Made by a program: the position numbers and the translations under genes. From JAHEDH01 sp963745865 (lineage in GTDB: Bacteria; Actinomycetota; Acidimicrobiia; Spongiisociales; ZC4RG35): a stretch of 64,000 nt of DNA. Positions 54,794 to 63,219 of this stretch are shown here, piece by piece. Each line of letters opens with the position of its first letter. Within the stretch, counting starts at the first letter, position 1. The stretch covers positions 496,001-560,000 of the forward strand of contig CAVUYZ010000004.1 of the NCBI GenBank assembly GCA_963745865.1, written 5' to 3'. The notes beneath the pieces were generated by a model. It made no database searches. It was not told where the DNA came from and was given only the letters and a program-made list of their open reading frames with translations.

Positions 54794-55314
54794 CTCCTGT
54801 CTGGGTCATGGTGGCGTTCGTCGTCGCACGCGGGTGGCTCTCGGCGCTCGGACGCTTGGGGAGGCGAGCCACGCCGTCTCCGGCCGACCCGCTCGACGTC
54901 GCTCAGTTGTTGATCGTCTGTCTCTCCGCCGGTCGCCCGCTCGGCAACGCACTCGAGACGGTGCGTGATCGACTCGGCAGCGAGCGCGTCAGAGATGTCG
55001 ACGACATCATCGGCAGGTCGAGGCTGATCGGGCTCGGTCGAGCGCTCGCCGAGACCCGCGGCCCTCTGTCGGACCTCGCCGGCCGGCTTGCCAGATCGCA
55101 CCTCACCGGAGCCCCGGCCATCTCGACGGTCGCGGCGTACGTCACATCAGTTCACGACGCCCGCCGCTCCCGAGCCGTCGAGGAAGCCCGCACGCTCGGC
55201 GTCCGGCTGATCTTCCCGGTGTCTCTGCTCCTGTTGCCGGGCTTCGTTGCCATCGTCATCGGGCCCTACGTGTTCGACCAATTCGGCTCGTTGTTCGGCA
55301 GTGCCCTCCCGTGA
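54790..55314 (+). CDS. TadC-like type II secretion F-domain protein
   Basis: A 174-residue membrane protein. A short N-terminal helix, GspF-like segments (LDVAQLLIVCLSAGRPLGNA, VTSVHDARRSRAVEEARTLG) and a terminal hairpin VRLIFPVSLLLLPGFVAIVI are seen. With the TadB-like protein it forms the inner-membrane platform of the pilus. GTG start overlaps the previous stop (GTGA). Confidence 0.82.
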   Translation: MTPVWVMVAFVVARGWLSALGRLGRRATPSPADPLDVAQLLIVCLSAGRPLGNALETVRDRLGSERVRDVDDIIGRSRLIGLGRALAETRGPLSDLAGRLARSHLTGAPAISTVAAYVTSVHDARRSRAVEEARTLGVRLIFPVSLLLLPGFVAIVIGPYVFDQFGSLFGSALP

Positions 55315-55365
55315 TCACCACTTCCCCCCGCCGTGGCCGGACGCCACGATCAGAAAGGAGCGTCG

Positions 55366-55569
55366 ATGACGCAGAAATGCACCGAGAAAGCAACAGGAGA
55401 ACGTGGGCAGGGGACCATCGAGTACGTGCTGGTGATGTTGGCGGTGGTGGCCGTCGCCGTGGTCCTCGTCTCCTGGGCCAAGTCGGGTGAGGGAAAGGAT
55501 CTGCTCGGTGGGTTGTTCAGCGATGTGGTCGGCTGGGTCGTCGGGGCGGCGAAGAAGTTCCGTCTGTGA
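55366..55569 (+). CDS. Flp-type pilin (DUF4244-like)
   Basis: A 67-residue pilin precursor. A short charged leader is followed by GERGQGTIEYVLVM and one hydrophobic helix (MLAVVAVAVVLVSWA). The conserved Gly-x4-Glu-Tyr processing pattern of Flp pilins is visible in GQGTIEY. AAAGGAG lies 5-6 bp before ATG 55366. No prepilin peptidase gene is present in the window. Confidence 0.85.
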   Translation: MTQKCTEKATGERGQGTIEYVLVMLAVVAVAVVLVSWAKSGEGKDLLGGLFSDVVGWVVGAAKKFRL

Positions 55570-55928
55570 CCGAGCGAGGCTCCCTGTCCGTGGAGGCGGG
55601 CCTGGTGCTTCCAATCGTGCTCGTGGTCGTGCTGGCAGTCTTCGAACTGGTGGCACTCGCCACCACCAGGCTCGAACTGACCGCAGCTGCCCGGGAGGGT
55701 GCTCGAGTTGCCGCCACGCTTCCGGATCCAAACCGGGCGATCGAGGCGGTCCGCGAAGCACTCGGCGAGCCACTCGGCGGTCACGTGCGGGTCACAGTCG
55801 TGCGACCCGCCGTGGTCGGGAGGTTGGCGTCGGTCGAGGTTCGGCTCGATCGTCCGCTCCGGACCCCGTTTCTCGACGCGATGAGCGTCCCTCTCGCGGC
55901 TCGCGCCGTCATGCGGATCGAACGGTGA
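55566..55928 (+). CDS. TadE-like pseudopilin
   Basis: A 120-residue protein. RGSLSVEAGLVLPIVLVVVL is the TadE leader plus hydrophobic helix, with a Glu after the processing point. TAAAREGARVAATLPDPNRA is the conserved segment after it. A minor pilin of the Tad system. GTG start in a GTGA overlap with the pilin gene. Confidence 0.85.
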   Translation: MTERGSLSVEAGLVLPIVLVVVLAVFELVALATTRLELTAAAREGARVAATLPDPNRAIEAVREALGEPLGGHVRVTVVRPAVVGRLASVEVRLDRPLRTPFLDAMSVPLAARAVMRIER

Positions 55929-56303
55929 ACAACCAACAGGGAGCAGTCGCCGTCTTCGCGGCCATCGGCCTCGGTCTGGTCGTCTGGCTCGGCCTGTCGA
56001 CCGTGGAGCTCGCCGTGGCGGTCGGGCACCGGGTGACGCTGCAGACGGCGGCCGACGCTGCTGCCCTGGCGGCGGTTGGTGCGTCTGTGAGTGGAGGTGA
56101 TGCGGTCGTGGCGGCCTCGACGGTGGCTCGCGAGAACGGCGCCCACCTCGTGGCATGTGACTGTCCGCGATTCACGGGAACGGGATTCGTCGCTGCGGTG
56201 CGCGCCGAGGCGCTCGTGAGGCTTCCGTTCGTCGGCTCGCGAGTGATCGAGGCGACCGCCACCGCCGAATATGTCGTCGAGGTCGGTCGTACCCTCTGCG
56301 TAG
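55925..56303 (+). CDS. Rv3654c-like TadE-family protein, 3' frameshift
   Basis: About 125 residues. NQQGAVAVFAAIGLGLVVWL and VGHRVTLQTAADAAALAAVG match the Rv3654c/TadG-like minor pilin with the AADAAALAA motif. The sequenced frame runs on through the next gene. A one-base shift near 56285 restores a TAG at 56301-56303, 9 bp before the next start. GTG 55925 overlaps the TadE-like stop. Last gene of the pilus operon. Confidence 0.75.
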
Positions 56304-56312
56304 GCTTCCGGT

Positions 56313-56798
56313 ATGGCGAGCAAGAAGGCGAACACCCGAGCCATCGCACTGCTCGAGAAGCGAAACATCGAGCACCGAGTTCACGAGTATCGACTCGAGG
56401 TCGAGGCCAACACCTACGGAGAGGCGGTTGCCCTCCAACTCGGCGTCGACCCCGCCAGGCTGTTCAAGACGTTGATCGCCGTCGTCGATGGAGACCCGGT
56501 GATGGCGATCGTCCCCGTCGACGGGCGTTTGTCGCTCAAGTCGCTGGCTCGGGCGGCCGGAGGCAAGCGCGCCGACCTCGCGGATCCATCGGATGCCGAA
56601 CGGTGGACCGGATATGTGACCGGCGGCATCAGCCCGCTCGGGCAGCGGAAGCGGCTACCGGCCTTCGTCGACGAGAGCGCGATGGGGTTCGGGACGATCT
56701 TCGCAAGCGCTGGACAGCGGGGGCTCCAGATGGAGATCGCTCCGGTGGACCTCGTTCGCCTCGTGGGGGCCGACATGGCGCCCCTGGCAGATTCCTGA
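56313..56798 (+). CDS. ybaK: YbaK-type aminoacyl-tRNA deacylase
   Basis: A 161-residue trans-editing protein. It has EHRVHEYRLEVEANTYGEAV, LFKTLIAVVDGDPVMAIVPV with the catalytic Lys in LFKTL, GGKRADLADPSDAERWTGYV and TGGISPLGQRKRLP with the GG-SP-G loop. It hydrolyses Cys-tRNA(Pro). It follows the Tad genes closely, and a bidirectional terminator lies after it. Confidence 0.9.
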   Translation: MASKKANTRAIALLEKRNIEHRVHEYRLEVEANTYGEAVALQLGVDPARLFKTLIAVVDGDPVMAIVPVDGRLSLKSLARAAGGKRADLADPSDAERWTGYVTGGISPLGQRKRLPAFVDESAMGFGTIFASAGQRGLQMEIAPVDLVRLVGADMAPLADS

Positions 56799-56822
56799 CC
56801 CAGTCGCTGGTCCTCTGAATGA

Positions 56823-56853
56823 AGAAGGGGCGGCCCGGCGGGCCGCCCCTTCT
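56823..56853. terminator. Bidirectional terminator between ybaK and the glutamine synthetase gene
   Basis: A perfect 14-bp stem (AGAAGGGGCGGCCC with GGGCCGCCCCTTCT) closes a 3-nt loop. It lies 24 bp after ybaK and 21 bp after the convergent glutamine synthetase gene. The arm starts with A/T-rich pairs, so both transcripts get a short U-like tail. One hairpin serves both genes. Confidence 0.85.
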
Positions 56854-56874
56854 GGCTTGGCTTTGTTCGTCAGA

Positions 56875-57882
56875 TCAGAGATCGCCCTCTGCGTCGCCGC
56901 AGACGGTCTCGGTGATCAGTCGGCACACGGTGTACGGATCCATGTTGGCGTTGGGCCGACGGTCCTCGATGTAGCCCATGCCGGCCTTGGCGACCTGCCA
57001 CGGGATGCGCACCGAGGCGCCGCGATCGGACACGCCGTAGCTGTAGTGGGTCCACGGGGCGGTCTCGTGCAGGCCCGTCAGACGGTGCTCGATGTCGGCT
57101 CCGTAGTTCTCGACGTGGAGGTCGTGCCGCTTTCCGAGTGCTTCGGCGGCTGCGACGATCGGGTCGTACGACTCGCGCATCTGCTTCGTCGAGAAGTTCG
57201 TGTGTGCTCCGGCGCCATTCCAGTCACCCTTCACCGGCTTCGGATCGAGGGTGGCGGCGACGTCGAATTCCTCCGCCGTGCGGTACAGCAGGTAGCGAGC
57301 CAGCCACATCTGGTCGGAGACCTCGACAGGTCCGAGTGGGCCGATCTGGAACTCCCATTGCCCGATCATGACCTCGGCATTGATGCCGGAGATACTGAGA
57401 CCTGCCTTGATGCAGTTGTCGAGGTGGGCCTCGACGATCTCGCGTCCAAAGATCTCGTCGGACCCGATGCCGCAGTAGTAGCCGCCCTGCGGAGCCGGAT
57501 ACCCGAACTGTGGGAACCCGAAGGGACGCCCCTCTTTGAAGAAGGTGTATTCCTGCTCGATGCCGAACCACGACTCGTAGGAGGCGTACTTTTCGGCAAC
57601 GGCGACGCACTCTGCCCGGGCATTGCTCGGGTGTGGTTCGAGGTCGACGGTCTGCACCTCACACAGAACGAGGATGTTGTCGCCGCCGCGAATGGGGTCG
57701 GGGACGATCTTCACCGGGTTCAGGACGCAGTCGGAGGCGCTTCCCGGGGCCTGATTCGTGGAAGATCCATCGAATCCCCAGACGGGTGGCTCGTCTCCGT
57801 TCTGTATGACCATGGTCTTGGCTCGAAGCTTTTGTGTCGGCTGGGTGCCGTCGATCCAGATGTATTCAGCTCGGATAGTCAC
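56875..57882 (-). CDS. glnII: Glutamine synthetase type II (eukaryotic-type)
   Basis: A 335-residue GSII. It has RAEYIWIDGTQPTQKLRAKT, WGFDGSSTNQAPGSASDCVL (a diagnostic D-G-S-S-T), WFGIEQEYTFFKEGRPFGFP, and GPLGPVEVSDQMWLARYLLY. The metal and ATP residues run on in GDWNGAGAHTNFSTKQMRES, and a late RIPWQV segment precedes DRRPNANMDPY. It condenses ammonia with glutamate. GTG start at 57882 with GAGGAGAAAT ahead. GSII normally accompanies a GSI in actinobacteria; GSI is not in the window. Confidence 0.94.
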   Translation of the reverse strand: MTIRAEYIWIDGTQPTQKLRAKTMVIQNGDEPPVWGFDGSSTNQAPGSASDCVLNPVKIVPDPIRGGDNILVLCEVQTVDLEPHPSNARAECVAVAEKYASYESWFGIEQEYTFFKEGRPFGFPQFGYPAPQGGYYCGIGSDEIFGREIVEAHLDNCIKAGLSISGINAEVMIGQWEFQIGPLGPVEVSDQMWLARYLLYRTAEEFDVAATLDPKPVKGDWNGAGAHTNFSTKQMRESYDPIVAAAEALGKRHDLHVENYGADIEHRLTGLHETAPWTHYSYGVSDRGASVRIPWQVAKAGMGYIEDRRPNANMDPYTVCRLITETVCGDAEGDL

Positions 57883-57948
57883 ATTTCTCCTCGTGTCGAT
57901 GTGATCTGCCAGTGATGGTGTAGGCCTCGCGAACGGTGACAGAAATGG

Positions 57949-57986
57949 GTTTCGCCTGAATCAATGAAATGTGAACAGCGTGTTTC
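57949..57986 (-). promoter_or_regulatory. Candidate nitrogen-regulator boxes upstream of glnII
   Basis: On the glnII coding strand, GAAAC occurs at 57986-57982 and again at 57953-57949, exactly 33 bp (3 x 11) apart. TTCAC stands 6 bases after the first. GlnR sites of actinobacteria use GTNAC and GAAAC boxes spaced by 6 bases. Only part of that pattern is matched, so this is tentative. Confidence 0.35.
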
Positions 57987-58007
57987 GGGCCTCTGCCGTG
58001 GTCCGAT

Positions 58008-58647
58008 CTATTCCTCCTCGAGCGGGTCTCGTATGTCGATCCCCAACTCACGAGCGAGTTGGGCAACGGTGCGTTCGAGTCGGTCCACCCGCTCCTCCAA
58101 CTCGCTGCGAGAGTGCCGCGCCGTTACGACCGGCTGGGTCGATGCGCTCGCCATCGGGTGGTCGACGAGGAGTGTTTGAAAGCGCGGTCTCGCGCTGACC
58201 CGAGACTCTGGCACTCTCGACCACGAGCTGTTCGTCCCGGCTCATCAGGTCGTGCACCCGTTCCTCGACGTGGCCGATGTCGGTGAAACTGATGTACCGC
58301 TCGGTTCGGGTCTTGAGCTCAGCGATCGTCTGCGGGCCACGGAGGAGCATGATCGCCAGGATGGCTAGCTGTTCATCGTCGACATCGAGGATGTCGAGGC
58401 CCTTGTGGACGTACTTGAGCGTGCGGCTTCCGCTTGCCCGTGTGAACCGGGTCAGTCCGAGGTCGTTCAGTTCCTCCAGAATCCGTTCGACGTCTGCGTC
58501 GTCGAACGCGGTCACCGGTTCCCGATTGTTCTTCTGATTGCACGCTGACACGAGCGCATTGACCGTCATGGGGTAGTAGTCGGGCGTCGTCATCTGCTTC
58601 TCGATGAGCGAGCCGAGCACCCTGGCTTGTTCGAACGTCAACTCCAT
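58008..58647 (-). CDS. DUF480 (YceH-like) protein, frameshifted
   Basis: About 212 residues. LTFEQARVLGSLIEKQMTTP, YYPMTVNALVSACNQKNNRE and LRGPQTIAELKTRTERYISF are the YceH/DUF480 signature, a pair of winged-helix-like domains. A C-terminal coiled segment (RSELEERVDRLERTVAQLAR) ends the protein. A frame change lies near 58190. Function is unknown. ATG 58647 or the GTG at 58653 could be the start. Confidence 0.8.
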
Positions 58648-58712
58648 CGACACATGTCTAGCACTCTCAGATTGCCCCGCGTACTGCGGGCCCCCAGCAC
58701 GGTATGTCTGCA

Positions 58713-60986
58713 CTACAACCCTGGGTTGCCGTCGAGGATGGTGGTGAGGAGGCGGATGGCGGCGTCTTTGTCGAGGGGGTCGTTGCCGTTGCCGCACTTT
58801 GGAGACTGGACGCAGGAGGGGCATCCCGACGTGCACGGACACGAGCGGACCGCGTCCCGCGTCGCCTGAAGATGGCTGCGCCCGGCGGCGAACGCCACGG
58901 GGGAGATCCCCGCTCCGCCCGGATACGCCTCATAGATGAAGATGGTCGGACCTCCGACCTGCGGGTGCCATGGCGTCGAGAGCCCACCGATGTCCCATCG
59001 GTCGCAGATCGCCATCAGCGGCATCAAGGCGATGCCGGCGTGTTCGGCGGCGTGCAGTGCGCCCGGGACGGCCGAGGGGTCGATCCTGGCGTCTTCGAGG
59101 ACGGTGTCGGGGATCGTGAACCAGATCCCCTGGGTCTCGAACACCGTTGGCGGCAGGTCGAGATACACGGTGTCCAGCAGTTCCCTGGTTCCGAGTCTGC
59201 GCTTCTGGAAACCGATCACGTGGGTCTCGACCCGCACCATCCCGTAGTGGTGACCGACCGGCCCGATGCGGTCCCTCGCCTCGGAGTCGATCACCTCGAG
59301 GATCTTCTCCGTCTTCGGCTGGGTGTAGTAGTCGACGAGTTGCGGGACGACCCGGATCTCGCGCCGGTCGATGTCCATCGACTGGACGACGTAGGTGTCT
59401 CCCTGGTGGAGATAGACGGCACCCAGGTGACCGTCCCTGAAGGCCCGCTCCTCGTCGAGCGTTCCGACCGCCCCGTCCGGCCCGACGATCACGAAACCGG
59501 CACCGCCACTCGCCCGGATGTCGATCTGTGGAGCCGGCCGTTGTCGCCTCGCCCAGTACAGGCTGCCGTCCTTGAGCTTGAGGTGGCCCGCCTGCACCAG
59601 ACGGTTGGCGGCCTCCTCGATTGCCTCGCCCAGAATCTCCCGGTCGTCCATCCCGAGCGGAAGCTCGTTCGCCGCACACGCCGCGTGTGCTTCGGCCACG
59701 AGTGGGTTGGAAGGGTTGATCACGGCGGACTCGGGTGGCCGTGTGAAGAGCTCTGACGGGTGTGTCATGAAGTACTGGTCGAGCGCGTCTTCGCCTGCCA
59801 CGAGCACGACGAGCGACTCGTCTCTCGATCTCCCGGCGCGGCCGGCCTGCTGTCTGAACGCCGAGATGGTGCCGGGGAACGACGTGAGCACCGCGGCATC
59901 GAGGCCGCCGACGTCGATGCCCAACTCGAGGGCGTTGGTGGCCACCACCCCGGTCAGTCGACCCGAGAAGAGCCTGGCCTCGATCTCGCGGCGCTGCTCG
60001 GGCAGATACCCACCGCGATAGGCGGCGATCCGGTCGCGTTGGGCCACGGGCAGCCGTTCCCGTGACCAGCGAAACATGAGCTCGGTCGCCTTCCGGCTCC
60101 GAGCGAAGGAGATCGTGTTCACGTCCTTCCGCACGAGGTCGAGAAACAGGTCGGTCGATTCGGCCAGCGAGGAGCGTCGGCGATTGAGGTCGAGGTCGGT
60201 GATGGGAGGGTTCCAGAGCGCCACGGTCTGTTCGCCGACCGGAGAGGCGTCGTCGTCGATCACGGTCACCTCGAGCCCGCACAGGCCCGATGCCAACTCC
60301 TCGGGGTTCCCGATGGTCGCGGAGCCGAAGACGAAGGTGGGAGAGGCCGCATAGTGCCGGGCGACGCGGCGGAGCCGACGCAGAATCATCGCCACGTGCG
60401 TTCCGAAGATGCCGCGCAGGGTGTGCATTTCATCGACAACGACGTAGTCGAGGCGGTGGAAGAAGTCGGCCCAGCGATCATGGCTCGGCAGGATCCCGAC
60501 GTGGAGCATGTCCGGGTTGGTCAGCAGGACGTTTGCGGTCCGTCGGACCCGTGCCCGCTGGTCCGGTGGCGTGTCACCGTCGTAGGTTGCAGCCTTGATC
60601 TCGGGGATTCCGAGGTCGCGGAACGAGCGAAGCTGATCCTGTGCGAGGGCCTTGGTCGGATAGATCAGGAGCGCGCTGGTCTTGGGATCTTCGAGGATCG
60701 ACTCGACGATCGGTGCCTGGTAGCAGAGCGTCTTCCCGCCGGCGGTCCCCGCCAGCACCACGGTATTTCGCCCGGCTCGGACGGACTCGACCGCTCTGAC
60801 TTGATGTCGGTACAGATCGGTGATCCCTCGCTCGGCGTATCGAGTGCCGAGCAGGGGAGGCAGCGGTGGGTCGAGTACTGCGGTGATCGCGTCGCGCGCC
60901 GGTCTGCGCTCGGTGTGCACCAGCTCCCCGTCGAGATCGGGGTTGGTCTCCCACGATGCGACCAGGTCGGCGAGTGAGTTGGTCAT
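58713..60986 (-). CDS. DEAD/DEAH-box helicase with C-terminal zinc domain (MrfA/YprA-like)
   Basis: A 757-residue SF2 helicase. It has the Q-like region LYRHQVRAVESVRAGRNTVV, motif I GTAGGKTL, Ia YPTKALAQDQL, II VVDEMHTL, III FGSATIGN, IV-VI ISFARSRKATELMF, ATNALELGIDVGGLDAAVL, and RQQAGRAGRSRDES. A middle YprA-type domain and the DUF1998 zinc region (CPCTSGCPSCVQSPKCGNGN) follow. The MrfA group repairs mitomycin-type DNA damage; that specific role is an inference from domain layout. Frame intact. Confidence 0.88.
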   Translation of the reverse strand: MTNSLADLVASWETNPDLDGELVHTERRPARDAITAVLDPPLPPLLGTRYAERGITDLYRHQVRAVESVRAGRNTVVLAGTAGGKTLCYQAPIVESILEDPKTSALLIYPTKALAQDQLRSFRDLGIPEIKAATYDGDTPPDQRARVRRTANVLLTNPDMLHVGILPSHDRWADFFHRLDYVVVDEMHTLRGIFGTHVAMILRRLRRVARHYAASPTFVFGSATIGNPEELASGLCGLEVTVIDDDASPVGEQTVALWNPPITDLDLNRRRSSLAESTDLFLDLVRKDVNTISFARSRKATELMFRWSRERLPVAQRDRIAAYRGGYLPEQRREIEARLFSGRLTGVVATNALELGIDVGGLDAAVLTSFPGTISAFRQQAGRAGRSRDESLVVLVAGEDALDQYFMTHPSELFTRPPESAVINPSNPLVAEAHAACAANELPLGMDDREILGEAIEEAANRLVQAGHLKLKDGSLYWARRQRPAPQIDIRASGGAGFVIVGPDGAVGTLDEERAFRDGHLGAVYLHQGDTYVVQSMDIDRREIRVVPQLVDYYTQPKTEKILEVIDSEARDRIGPVGHHYGMVRVETHVIGFQKRRLGTRELLDTVYLDLPPTVFETQGIWFTIPDTVLEDARIDPSAVPGALHAAEHAGIALMPLMAICDRWDIGGLSTPWHPQVGGPTIFIYEAYPGGAGISPVAFAAGRSHLQATRDAVRSCPCTSGCPSCVQSPKCGNGNDPLDKDAAIRLLTTILDGNPGL

Positions 60987-61060
60987 GAGCGCCGCGACAG
61001 CGTGGAGTCGGTGTGGACCGCGATGTCGAGCGCCCCGTCGAATGCCACGGGATGCGGCAT

Positions 61061-63160
61061 TCAGCCGACCGTCGTCCCTCGGGGCTCGTCCACGGTCGGG
61101 GTCGTCTCGGTGCCTTGGCCGTCGGCGGGATCGCTGACGATCATGTGCGGCGAGGGGGGTCGCTCGATCCCGGCGATCTCGTAGGCGCCCACCTCCTCGA
61201 GTGTCTCGTGCTCGAGGAGTGCGATGGTGAGGGCCTCGAGCTTGTCCCGGTTCTGGTCGAGCTTCGTGATCGCCATCTGGTATGCCTCGTCGATGATCCG
61301 GCGGATCTCGGAGTCGACGAGCTCCATCGTGGATTCCGAGACGGTCGGTCTCCCGAATGCGTCCGTCGAGCGATCGTCGAAGACCGTCACCGGGCCGATC
61401 ACCGAGGACATGCCCCATCGGCCGACCATGTTCTTGGCGAGGTTGGTGGCCTGGACCATGTCGTTCTCGGCGCCGGTCGACACCGACTTGTAGATGACGT
61501 CCTCGGCCGCCCGACCGCCGAGCATCCCGATGATCTTCCCCATCAGGTACTCCTCGCTGTAGCTGTACTTGTCGGCGTCCGGCGATTGCAGCGTCACTCC
61601 GAGTGCCCGACCGCGAGGGATGATCGAGATCTTGCGCACGGGGTCCGCCCCGGGCTGAAGCATCCCGAGGAGGGCATGACCGGACTCGTGGTAGGCGGTG
61701 CGCTCCTTCTCTTCGGGGCTCATCACGATGCGGCGCTCTGTGCCGAGCACGACCTTCTCGAGGGCGTCTGTGAAGTCTGCTGTCATCACCTTCTCGTGAC
61801 CGCGGCGGGCGGCCATCAGCGCAGCTTCGTTGACGAGGTTCGCGAGATCGGCTCCGACCATTCCCGGCGTCGTCGAGGCGATCGCATTGAGGTCGACGTC
61901 GTCTCCGAGCGGCACCGTCCTGGTGTGGACGTCGAGGATGAGTTTCCGTCCACGCTGATCAGGAGGTGAGACCGGGACCTGACGGTCGAAACGCCCGGGC
62001 CGCAACAGGGCAGAGTCGAGCACCTCGGGTCGGTTGGTGGCGGCGATGACGATCACGCCCTCCGAGCCGTCGAAGCCGTCCATCTCGGTGAGGATCTGGT
62101 TGAGCGTCTGCTCGCGCTCGTCGTGGCCGCCCATCGCCATCCCACCCGCGCGGGATCGGCCGATTGCGTCGAGCTCGTCGATGAAGATGATCGCAGGAGC
62201 GACCTCCTTCGCCTGGTTGAAGAGGTCGCGGACCCGGCTGGCACCCACCCCGACGACCATCTCGATGAACTCGGACGCTGACATCGAGAAGAACGGGACG
62301 TCGGCTTCTCCGGCCACGGCCCTGGCCAGGAGCGTCTTCCCGGTGCCCGGCTGGCCCGACAACAGCACGCCTTTGGGGATCCGCCCCCCGAGCGAGGTGT
62401 ACTTCTTGGGGTTCTTGAGGAAGTCGACGATCTCGACCAGCTCTTCTTCGGCGTCCTCGATCCCGGCGACGTCGTCGAAGGTGGTTCGCTCTCCCGACGC
62501 CTCGTACCGGCGGGCCTTGCTCTTGCCGAGGCCACCACCAAATCCGCCGAGCGCCGAGCCGGCTCGTCGGAAGAGAATGAAGAAGATCCAGATGATCAGC
62601 AGCGTCGGGCCGAAGCCGGTCAGCAACTGCACCCACAGCGGAGGTGGGGCATTCGGGTCTTCGGCGTTCACCTCGACCCCGGCCTCGGTGAGGATCGAGA
62701 GCAGGTCGTCCTCCGCGAAGGAGGGGCGCTCGGTCTCGAAGAACGTCTGGTTGGGGTCCGGAGCGTTGGAGAACAGTCCCGTGTCTTCGTTCCCGGTGCT
62801 GTCTTCGACCGGGAGAGGGTCGACGAGTTGGCCCTGGATGCTCTGATCGGTGGAGGTGACGGACTCGACGTTCCCGACGTCGACCTGCTCGAGGAACTGC
62901 GTGTATGAGATTCGGATCGGGTCCTCGGGAGCGAAGAACGCATTCGAGACGGTGATGTTGAAGATCAGCAGAGCCGCCAGCGCCACCCAGAACCACCGAC
63001 CGCCCGGTGGCGTGGGGATGAGGCGAGGAGGGCGATCATCCGACGTCGAGTCGTCGTCGTCGGGCATGCCTTCGACACGCCAACCCGGCTTCTCGTCATC
63101 GCGTTTGGGCTTGTTGGTTCTGGAGGTCACGACCCTTCGGAGGTTACTGGTTCGGTGCAT
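61061..63160 (-). CDS. ftsH: ATP-dependent zinc metalloprotease FtsH
   Basis: Up to 699 residues. A first helix FWVALAALLIFNITVSNAFF, an extracytoplasmic domain, and a second helix LLIIWIFFILF are followed by the AAA domain. Walker A is GQPGTGKTLLAR, Walker B IIFIDELDAIGRSRAGG, and SRH ATNRPEVLDSALLRPGRFDR. The zinc site is AYHESGHALLGM and a third ligand Asp lies in the C-terminal helix region. It degrades misassembled membrane and short-lived proteins. The N-terminal 20 residues may not be translated; a GTG near 63130 is an alternative start. Divergent from the polymerase X gene. Confidence 0.95.
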   Translation of the reverse strand: MHRTSNLRRVVTSRTNKPKRDDEKPGWRVEGMPDDDDSTSDDRPPRLIPTPPGGRWFWVALAALLIFNITVSNAFFAPEDPIRISYTQFLEQVDVGNVESVTSTDQSIQGQLVDPLPVEDSTGNEDTGLFSNAPDPNQTFFETERPSFAEDDLLSILTEAGVEVNAEDPNAPPPLWVQLLTGFGPTLLIIWIFFILFRRAGSALGGFGGGLGKSKARRYEASGERTTFDDVAGIEDAEEELVEIVDFLKNPKKYTSLGGRIPKGVLLSGQPGTGKTLLARAVAGEADVPFFSMSASEFIEMVVGVGASRVRDLFNQAKEVAPAIIFIDELDAIGRSRAGGMAMGGHDEREQTLNQILTEMDGFDGSEGVIVIAATNRPEVLDSALLRPGRFDRQVPVSPPDQRGRKLILDVHTRTVPLGDDVDLNAIASTTPGMVGADLANLVNEAALMAARRGHEKVMTADFTDALEKVVLGTERRIVMSPEEKERTAYHESGHALLGMLQPGADPVRKISIIPRGRALGVTLQSPDADKYSYSEEYLMGKIIGMLGGRAAEDVIYKSVSTGAENDMVQATNLAKNMVGRWGMSSVIGPVTVFDDRSTDAFGRPTVSESTMELVDSEIRRIIDEAYQMAITKLDQNRDKLEALTIALLEHETLEEVGAYEIAGIERPPSPHMIVSDPADGQGTETTPTVDEPRGTTVG

Positions 63161-63219
63161 GTAGATGGCCCGAGTCGCCTGCGCCGCCCTTGGGGCCGCC
63201 GGGGCCTATCTTGGCGTCA

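Noticed and set aside
58842..61418. Extended starts for the YceH-like and helicase genes
   Set aside because: The extra N-terminal parts are Arg/Pro/His-rich shadow translation of neighbouring genes; MELTFEQARV and MTNSLADLV are the family-like starts.
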